DNA of 5,198 nt, taken from contig ONPE01000112.1 of assembly GCA_900319615.1 (NCBI GenBank), positions 1 to 5,198 of the forward strand, in the 5' to 3' direction. The stretch's first letter is position 1, and every line of letters starts with the position of its first letter. The position numbers were made by a program, and so were the translations under genes. The notes below the pieces were generated by a model. It did no database searches. It saw only the letters and a list, made by a program, of their open reading frames with translations, and was not told the DNA's origin. This DNA comes from an uncultured Eubacteriales bacterium. Lineage in GTDB: Bacteria; Bacillota; Clostridia; Oscillospirales; Acutalibacteraceae. Of the stretch, positions 1-4,102 are shown one piece after another.

Positions 1-1
1 C

Positions 2-106
2 GCATGGCTCAAAAAGGAATACGGCTCCGTATCCGGCTATATCCGCGACGCTATGAGTATATCAGATGCGGAAATTGATTCTTTAAAAGAAAAATATCTT
101 ATATAA
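2..106 (+). CDS. C-terminal end of a probable protein tyrosine phosphatase (partial)
   Basis: Only the last 34 codons before a TAA stop are present; the gene begins outside the window. The readable tail starts AWLKKEYGSVSGYIRDAM and ends in an Asp/Glu/Lys-rich helix finishing KEKYLI. The pattern 'EYGS-x3-YI/L-R-x-A-x4-D-x-E-I-x2-L' resembles the C-terminal helices of the Y_phosphatase3 / LipA-like protein tyrosine phosphatases common in Firmicutes. Those enzymes dephosphorylate phosphotyrosine or phosphoinositides using a Cys-x5-Arg loop, which would lie upstream and cannot be seen here. The assignment rests on about 30 residues and is tentative. The frame is supported by the strong terminator some 45 bp after the stop. 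Nothing ties it functionally to glgB, which converges on it from the other strand. Confidence 0.55.
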   Translation, partial: AWLKKEYGSVSGYIRDAMSISDAEIDSLKEKYLI

Positions 107-148
107 TCAGATACAGCGAATTAATCCGTGAATTTATAAACCGAATAT

Positions 149-192
149 AAAAAACGTCCGGTTTTCGTGTGAAGGTCGGACGTTTTATTATA
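149..192. terminator. Bidirectional intrinsic terminator between the phosphatase and glgB
   Basis: AAAACGTCCG (151-160) pairs perfectly with CGGACGTTTT (177-186). The inside continues as G161-T176, then TTTTC (162-166) with GAAGG (171-175), closing on the 4-nt loop GTGT (167-170). This makes a 16-bp hairpin with a few G-U pairs. On the plus strand it runs into TTTTATTATAATT; on the minus strand the arm runs into TTTTTTATAT. It can therefore end transcription of both converging genes. No hairpin with a T-tract lies closer to the glgB stop, so glgB mRNA probably extends through the repeat elements to this point. Confidence 0.85.
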
Positions 193-195
193 ATT

Positions 196-297
196 GTCAT
201 TGCGAGGGGCGCAAAGGTTTAGGTTGAGATTGCCGCGTCGGAACCATGTTCCTCCTCGCAATGACGATCTGAAATGCGCCCCGTGGCAATCTCAACC
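196..297. repeat. Interspersed palindromic repeat element with two interlocked inverted repeats
   Basis: Arm A, GTCATTGCGAGG (196-207), is the exact reverse complement of CCTCGCAATGAC (254-265). Arm B, GGTTGAGATTGCC (222-234), is the exact reverse complement of GGCAATCTCAACC (285-297). A third pair is GGGGCGCA (206-213) with TGCGCCCC (275-282). The order is A-B-A'-B', so the dyads cross rather than nest. Read another way, 222-265 is a complete unit in inverted orientation sitting inside a split forward unit (196-213 plus 275-297). Units of the form GTCATTGCGAGG...GGCAATCTCAACC resemble short interspersed REP/MITE-like repeats of many bacterial genomes. That family resemblance is from memory and unsearched. 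There is no coding sequence in it; it lies in the 3' region of glgB. Confidence 0.75.
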
Positions 298-326
298 GAT
301 ATAAATGGGTATAATACCCCGTCTGA

Positions 327-369
327 GCAAAGCGAGGGTAAAGTGTTCGGTGGACACTTTAGCGCTTGC
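327..369. repeat. Long stem-loop immediately 3' of glgB, repeat-like
   Basis: TAAAGTGTTC (339-348) pairs with GGACACTTTA (352-361) as a 10-bp stem with one G-U pair and a 3-nt loop. Beyond an AGGG bulge (335-338), GCAAAGCG (327-334) pairs with GCGCTTGC (362-369), with one extra A unpaired. The whole is a cruciform-like structure 22 bp past the glgB stop. Neither strand has a T-tract next to it, so it is a poor intrinsic terminator. It may be another dispersed palindromic repeat, or a 3'-end structure protecting glgB mRNA. Between it and the interlocked element lies a small palindrome, GGGTATAATACCC (307-319). Confidence 0.6.
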
Positions 370-391
370 AACGGAGAAGTTTATTATCGGT

Positions 392-2290
392 TCAGCTTGG
401 GATCCTGAGTATGACGCACTCGAAGGGGCGCAGACCGTAGTTCAGGCGGAAGGGTCTGCCGTCGTATACGTTCCTTTGGGTATGGATGACGGGGCAGCCG
501 CCCAGCTCCTCGGGGCCTCCGCAGCCGGGGAGGTTGTCGTAGGTGCTGAAGATCCGCTCATAGCCGCCCTCGACGGGAGCGCCGCAGGCGAAGCCGTCGT
601 GATTCCACGGGGAGAAGTTGCAGATGATCAGCAGGGCTCCGTCGTAGTTCCACGGATTCTTGCGGATAAAGCTGATGATGTTCGCCTCGGCAAAGTTGCG
701 GTTGACCCACTCGAAGATCTTGCTGTCTTTAGAGTCGGAGTGGAGCACCGGGAATCTCTTGTATATCGAGATAAGACTCCTCACAGTCATCATGACGTCG
801 CGGTGACCGGGATCGTTCGTGAGGTGCCAGTCGAGGCTCCTGTCATAGTTCCATTCGTTTATCTGGGCAAAGTCCTGACCCATGAACAGCAGCTTTTTGC
901 CGGGGTGGGTAAACTGCAGGGTGTACAGCGCCTTAGCGCCGCCGAAGCGGTCAAGATGGCTGCCGGGCTGTTTGCCGTATATCGACTTCTTGCCGGGGCA
1001 AACGTCGTCGTGAGAGAGCACGAGGACGAAGTTCTCAGTGAAGGCGTAGTCGGGGGTGTGGGTGAGAACATGGTGGAAGTTGCGGCGATCGTGGAATTCA
1101 TGCGAGAAGTACGACAGGGTATCGTACATCCAGCCGAGGTTCCACTTGAAGGTGAAGCCCAAGCCGCCCTTGTGTACGTCCTCGGTGATGCCCTGCTCGA
1201 CGGAAGAATCCTCGGCAAGTATATATGCGCCCGTCCTGCCGGTGACCTCGCTGCACAGCTGCTTCAAAAAGTCCTCGCTCTCGAGGTTGATGTGACCGCC
1301 GTGGATGTTGGGTCTGTAATGAGGACGGCTGAAATCGGCGTAAAGCATAGCCTCTACCGCGTCGACGCGCAGGGCGTCGATGTGGAATTCATTTATCCAG
1401 TAGAACGCGCTTGAGATGAGGAAGGAGCGCACCTCGGGCTTGCCGTGGTCGTAAGCCTTGGTGCCCCAGATCGGGAACTCGGCGCGCAGGGGATCGCCCG
1501 ACTCATACAGCGGAGTGCCGTCAAAGCTGCTCATGGCGAAGTCGTCCTTGGGGAAGTGCGCCGGCACCCAGTCGAGGATGACGGATATGCCGCTGCGGTG
1601 GAATTTGTCGACCATGTAGCGGAAGTCGTCGGGGTCGCCGTAGCGCGCGGTGGGGGAGTACATACCGGTGACCTGATAGCCCCACGAGGGGTCGAAGGGG
1701 TACTCGCAAATGCCCATGAGCTCGATGTGGGTGTAGCCCATGAAGTTGATGTACTCGGTAAGCTCGTCGGCGAGCTCGCGGTAGTTGAGGAAGCCGTCGT
1801 AGTCGTCGGCGTTCTTGTAATCCTTCTTCCATGAGCCGAGGTGTACCTCGTAGATAGCCATCGGCTTCTCGACCACCTTGGAGTTATCACGGCGGCTGAG
1901 ATATTCGCCGTCCTTCCAGCCGTAGCCCTCCAAGGGGTATACTACAGATGCGTTGAGCGGACGGAGCTGTGAGCTGAACGCATAGGGGTCGCTCTTCTCA
2001 CGCTTTAGTCCGTCGGGACCCATGATGACGTATCTGTAGGCGGTGCCTTTGGATGCTCCGGGTACGAAGACTTCCCATATGCCGTCGTCGGAGCGCTCCA
2101 TGTGATACTCGTTATCCCAGCCGGTTGTATCTGTGATGACGCTGACGTCGCGTGCGTTGGGAGCCCATACGACGAAGCGCGTTCCGCTTTCGCCGTTCTC
2201 GTTCGTCAGGTGAGCGCCCATCTTCTTGTAGACCTCGTAGCTGGTTCCCTGATGGAAGTAGTATCTGTCGGTATCGTTAAAAATGCCCAT
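392..2290 (-). CDS. glgB: 1,4-alpha-glucan (glycogen) branching enzyme
   Basis: GlgB cuts alpha-1,4 glucan chains and rejoins the piece through an alpha-1,6 bond, making the branches of glycogen in the cytoplasm. The 632 residues show a short N-terminal helix, a CBM48-type beta domain (about 34-125, with WAPNARDVSV), a GH13 barrel (about 140-520) and a C-terminal beta domain. Visible motifs are DWVPAHF (D240, H245), ALRVDAVEAM (nucleophile D310), LAEDSS (acid/base E360) and LSHDDV (H427, D428). EWNYDRSLDWHL at 479-490 is also typical. Two normally strict positions differ: AEES is AEDS, and HDEVVHGKK is HDDVCPGKK. The start at 2290 is chosen because AGAAGGTG sits 5 nt upstream; the longer in-frame ATG at 2359 lies in the -35 box. 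Length and domain order fit the family, although the N-terminus lacks the extra module found in E. coli. No other glg gene is in the window. The main function is near certain; whether it is the main or a secondary GlgB paralogue is unknown. Confidence 0.96.
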   Translation of the reverse strand: MGIFNDTDRYYFHQGTSYEVYKKMGAHLTNENGESGTRFVVWAPNARDVSVITDTTGWDNEYHMERSDDGIWEVFVPGASKGTAYRYVIMGPDGLKREKSDPYAFSSQLRPLNASVVYPLEGYGWKDGEYLSRRDNSKVVEKPMAIYEVHLGSWKKDYKNADDYDGFLNYRELADELTEYINFMGYTHIELMGICEYPFDPSWGYQVTGMYSPTARYGDPDDFRYMVDKFHRSGISVILDWVPAHFPKDDFAMSSFDGTPLYESGDPLRAEFPIWGTKAYDHGKPEVRSFLISSAFYWINEFHIDALRVDAVEAMLYADFSRPHYRPNIHGGHINLESEDFLKQLCSEVTGRTGAYILAEDSSVEQGITEDVHKGGLGFTFKWNLGWMYDTLSYFSHEFHDRRNFHHVLTHTPDYAFTENFVLVLSHDDVCPGKKSIYGKQPGSHLDRFGGAKALYTLQFTHPGKKLLFMGQDFAQINEWNYDRSLDWHLTNDPGHRDVMMTVRSLISIYKRFPVLHSDSKDSKIFEWVNRNFAEANIISFIRKNPWNYDGALLIICNFSPWNHDGFACGAPVEGGYERIFSTYDNLPGCGGPEELGGCPVIHTQRNVYDGRPFRLNYGLRPFECVILRIPS

Positions 2291-2330
2291 ATCTGCACCT
2301 TCTAAAAGAATAAAATTTGACAACATAGTT

Positions 2331-2359
2331 ATTCTACATAAACCGACCGAAAAAGTCAA
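2331..2359 (-). promoter_or_regulatory. Sigma-A-type promoter of glgB
   Basis: Read on the minus strand, TTGACT (plus coordinates 2354-2359), a 17-nt spacer and TAGAAT (2331-2336) form a near-consensus vegetative promoter. Transcription should begin around 2324, giving a leader of about 33 nt. The ribosome site AGAAGGTG (2296-2303) lies just upstream of the ATG at 2290. The promoter position excludes the in-frame ATG at 2357-2359 as a start for a transcript from here. Confidence 0.85.
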
Positions 2360-2472
2360 CCTCTTATTTGTGGAATTTGTTGCAAAATATCAAATTCATG
2401 AGTAAATATGCGGATATAAATTGAATATTACAAATTATGCTGTAATACGTCGATGTATTTGTTACAAATATG
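2360..2472. promoter_or_regulatory. Candidate shared operator region between divergent promoters
   Basis: This AT-rich stretch holds no gene but three dyads: GAATTTG-N11-CAAATTC (2373-2397), TATTACA-N8-TGTAATA (2426-2447) and the near-perfect TATTTGT-T-ACAAATA (2456-2470). The last ends two bases before the -35 box of the rightward promoter. The hexamer ATTTGT or its complement ACAAAT occurs at 2366, 2375, 2430, 2457 and 2464, and once more inside the rightward promoter spacer at 2488. Repressor binding at 2456-2470 would block the amidohydrolase promoter; the dyad at 2373-2397 lies 13 bp upstream of the glgB -35. No regulator gene is in the window, and the binding role is an inference from symmetry and placement. 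Confidence 0.45.
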
Positions 2473-2501
2473 TTGAATCTCCGTAATATTTGTGATAGAA
2501 T
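2473..2501 (+). promoter_or_regulatory. Sigma-A-type promoter of the amidohydrolase-acetyltransferase operon
   Basis: TTGAAT (2473-2478), a 17-nt spacer and TAGAAT (2496-2501) give a strong predicted promoter, with transcription expected near 2508 and a leader of about 25 nt. Its -10 hexamer is identical to that of the divergent glgB promoter. The in-frame ATG at 2470 lies upstream of this start and so cannot be used by this transcript. Confidence 0.85.
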
Positions 2502-2532
2502 ATCTGTGTATGATACAGAGGGCGGTGATTTG

Positions 2533-3348
2533 ATGATAATAGATACGCATGTTCATATCGGGCATATGCTCGGCAACGATATGACCCGCGAGGATGTGCT
2601 CTATTCGATGGAGCGCTACAACATCGACTTTTCTTTAGTATCCAACGTTGAAGCGGCAGAGTTTGACGACAAAGGCAGACCGATATCGTCGTATTTTCAG
2701 AAGTCGCAGAACGAGATCTTCCGCGAGACTCTCGAATTCGCCGCAGCATATCCCGAGCGCATCGGCGCGATGCCGTGGCTCAAGGTCGCGACGGAACGCC
2801 CCGACGACGACTTCATGGAGCTGCTCGACAAGAACCGCAGCCTTGTTTACGGGCTGAAGCTCCATCCCTTCCATTCCCGTGTCGCACCCGACGACCCGGA
2901 GATCGAGTTCGTCTACGACATAGCCCGCCGCTATCATCTGCCGGTGGTCTCGCATACGGGCGGCTGTGAGGAGGCTCGCTCGATACATCTGCTCAACGCC
3001 GCAATGAAGCACCCTGACATCGACTTTGTGATGGTGCACATGGATCTCGGCACCGACAACAGCGAGGCTATAGAGCTGCTCGGTATGGCGGACAACCTCT
3101 ACGGCGACACCACATGGGTGCCTGTCAACAGCGTGCTCAAGGCTGTCAGCCTGTGGGGCAGCGGCAAGATACTCTTCGGCTCCGACAACCCCATCGACGG
3201 CCCCGATACCTATCTGCACAATAAATTCGGCGAGCGCTCGCTGTATCAGCAGTACTTCAACGAGTTCCGCGCCATGCTCAGCCGCTGGGACGGCGAGAAT
3301 ATCATGTACCGCAACGCCGCGAGGCTTTTCGGTATACGTGTGTACTGA
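2533..3348 (+). CDS. Metal-dependent amidohydrolase-family protein (TIM barrel)
   Basis: The 271 residues carry the marks of the amidohydrolase superfamily, closest in style to the amidohydro_2 (PF04909) group. These are IDTHVHIG near the N-terminus (metal ligands H6 and H8), GLKLHP (K109, H111), VVSHTG (H141), MVHMD (H169) and FGSDNPID (D218, the expected catalytic or metal Asp). Order and spacing suit a single-domain barrel of this family. Members hydrolyse or decarboxylate many small substrates, and nothing here identifies which. There is no signal peptide, so it should be cytoplasmic. The ATG at 2533 is chosen because GGCGGTGAT (2521-2529) is a near-perfect Shine-Dalgarno; the ATG 21 codons earlier precedes the predicted transcription start. 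It heads an operon with the GNAT gene 8 nt downstream and is divergent from glgB. The family call is firm; the substrate is unknown. Confidence 0.9.
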   Translation: MIIDTHVHIGHMLGNDMTREDVLYSMERYNIDFSLVSNVEAAEFDDKGRPISSYFQKSQNEIFRETLEFAAAYPERIGAMPWLKVATERPDDDFMELLDKNRSLVYGLKLHPFHSRVAPDDPEIEFVYDIARRYHLPVVSHTGGCEEARSIHLLNAAMKHPDIDFVMVHMDLGTDNSEAIELLGMADNLYGDTTWVPVNSVLKAVSLWGSGKILFGSDNPIDGPDTYLHNKFGERSLYQQYFNEFRAMLSRWDGENIMYRNAARLFGIRVY

Positions 3349-3356
3349 GGCGCCTT

Positions 3357-3806
3357 ATGTTCAGAAAAATAACCGAAGCCGACAGGGAGATGTATTACAG
3401 GTACGCCGATATCTTTTATCACACCGACGTTGTGAACGCTCCCGTGCCGACCGAGAACTACCGCGTGACCTTTGACGAGATGATGCGCTCCGATACCTAC
3501 GTCACAGGCTATATATTTGAGGATGGGGGAGAGCCGTGCGGCTTTGTCCTGCTCTCGAGGACCTTTTCACAGGAGGCAGGCGGTCTGTCTGTCACCATCG
3601 AAGAGATTTACATCGACCCGGAGCACCGCTCAAAGGGCTTGGCTACCGAGTTCTTCGAGTGGCTCAAAAGCGATAAAAGCATCATGAGGCTCAGGCTCGA
3701 GGTAGAGGATCACAACAAGGGCGCCATGAGGCTGTATGAGCGCATGGGCTTCGAGCTGCTGCCGTATCTGCAGATGGTCATAGACCGTCAGAGAAATGAT
3801 AAATAA
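3357..3806 (+). CDS. GNAT-family N-acetyltransferase
   Basis: This 149-residue protein has the single-domain GNAT layout. Helices 1 and 2 lie in the first 45 residues. Beta strands around GYIFEDGGEPCGFVLLS (51-67) lead to motif A, with IEEIYIDPEHRSKGLA ending near 96. The acetyl-CoA pyrophosphate loop is R91-x-x-G94-x-A96, and motif B is the segment LEVEDHNKGAMRLYERMGFE (114-133). Such enzymes move the acetyl group of acetyl-CoA to an amine on a small molecule, peptide or protein; the acceptor is not deducible. The ribosome site TGAGG (3346-3350) overlaps the TGA of the amidohydrolase, so translation of the two is probably coupled and they likely share a process. The gene ends 21 bp before a strong terminator. 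No frameshift or unusual composition is seen. Confidence 0.92.
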   Translation: MFRKITEADREMYYRYADIFYHTDVVNAPVPTENYRVTFDEMMRSDTYVTGYIFEDGGEPCGFVLLSRTFSQEAGGLSVTIEEIYIDPEHRSKGLATEFFEWLKSDKSIMRLRLEVEDHNKGAMRLYERMGFELLPYLQMVIDRQRNDK

Positions 3807-3827
3807 AAAGCGATATATAATGTATAC

Positions 3828-3861
3828 AGGCGATACCGTATAAGCGGCGTCGCCTTTTTTT
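3828..3861 (+). terminator. Rho-independent terminator of the amidohydrolase-GNAT operon
   Basis: AGGCGA (3828-3833) pairs with TCGCCT (3850-3855). A short inner stem CCG (3836-3838) with CGG (3845-3847) closes on a 6-nt loop. The hairpin is followed at once by seven T residues (3855-3861). It begins 21 bp after the GNAT stop codon. Confidence 0.88.
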
Positions 3862-3948
3862 ATGGCTGAGATCGCCGTTACATCCGCAGTTGATATATAG
3901 ATTGCGGCTGTCCGGATATAATATAAATAGTATAGCAGGATATGCTTG

Positions 3949-4014
3949 TTCATAATTTGTTCATATTTATTTCAAATATCTTTAATATGCGTATCAGATT
4001 CGTTTCACATTGAC
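3949..4014 (+). promoter_or_regulatory. Six phased 11-bp units upstream of the htrA-like gene: probable response-regulator array
   Basis: Cut into rows of 11 from base 3949, the sequence starts TTCATA, TTCATA, TTCAAA, TTAATA, ATCAGA, TTCACA (at 3949, 3960, 3971, 3982, 3993, 4004). The sixth base of every row is A and TTCA is kept in four of six rows. The first two rows share the 9-mer TTGTTCATA exactly (3946-3954 and 3957-3965). Half-sites spaced at about one helical turn are the usual target of OmpR/PhoB-family response regulators, which bind head-to-tail. The array ends 4 bp before a TATAAT box with no good -35, the arrangement of an activated promoter. In Bacillus subtilis, htrA genes are controlled by the CssRS two-component system through tandem repeats, so a CssR-like regulator is a reasonable inference. 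The regulator gene is not in view. Confidence 0.6.
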
Positions 4015-4018
4015 AACA

Positions 4019-4024
4019 TATAAT
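4019..4024 (+). promoter_or_regulatory. -10 box of the probable htrA-like promoter
   Basis: A perfect TATAAT lies here, but the hexamer 17 bp upstream (AGATTC, 3996-4001) is a poor -35 and falls inside the phased array. This suggests a promoter that depends on an activator. Initiation would be near 4031, giving a leader of about 72 nt. A TTGACA at 4010-4015 overlaps the spacer but has no matching -10 downstream. Confidence 0.6.
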
Positions 4025-4030
4025 AAAGCC

Positions 4031-4054
4031 GTACTCAAGAGAAAGGGTACTCAA
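4031..4054 (+). repeat. Duplicated GTACTCAA and small stem-loop at the 5' end of the htrA-like leader
   Basis: GTACTCAA occurs at 4031-4038 and again at 4047-4054. In RNA, GTACTC (4031-4036) can pair with GGGTAC (4045-4050) over an 8-nt loop, as a 6-bp stem with one G-U pair. It would sit at the predicted 5' end of the transcript, where such hairpins can slow RNA decay. The rest of the leader is A-rich and unstructured. Function is not established. Confidence 0.35.
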
Positions 4055-4088
4055 CCAAAACAAAAACCGAAATCAAATATTCAGATTC

Positions 4089-4095
4089 AGGAGGT
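4089..4095 (+). promoter_or_regulatory. Consensus ribosome binding site of the htrA-like gene
   Basis: AGGAGGT lies 7 nt before the ATG at 4103, a full match to the anti-Shine-Dalgarno core. It fixes the start of a gene whose N-terminus is low-complexity and poorly conserved. Confidence 0.9.
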
Positions 4096-4102
4096 ATATA
4101 TT

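Noticed and set aside
196..369. Possible CRISPR array in the repeat-rich spacer downstream of the phosphatase
   Set aside because: The repeats are inverted and interlocked, not direct and evenly spaced, and there are no unique spacers of uniform length or cas genes.
305..1414. Long plus-strand frame (369 codons) opposite glgB, and another at 1445-1834
   Set aside because: They are antisense shadows of glgB, with no ribosome site and protein sequence rich in Val, Ala, Glu and Gly from mirrored codons. glgB itself shows full GH13 motifs.
2317..2322. TTGACA on the plus strand inside the glgB leader as a promoter
   Set aside because: No -10-like hexamer lies at suitable spacing, and there is no gene directly downstream on that strand.
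2635..3219. Minus-strand frame of 194 codons opposite the amidohydrolase
   Set aside because: It is a codon-bias shadow with no Shine-Dalgarno and no recognisable domain. The plus strand carries an intact metal-site signature.
3884..3907. Hairpin CCGCA...TGCGG between the GNAT terminator and the phased array
   Set aside because: It has a stem of about 8 bp with two G-U pairs and no T-tract, so it is too weak to call as a terminator or regulatory RNA.
4010..4015. TTGACA as the -35 of the htrA-like promoter
   Set aside because: At 16-18 bp spacing the downstream hexamers (such as ACTCAA) do not resemble a -10, whereas TATAAT at 4019 is perfect. TTGACA overlaps the last array unit instead.
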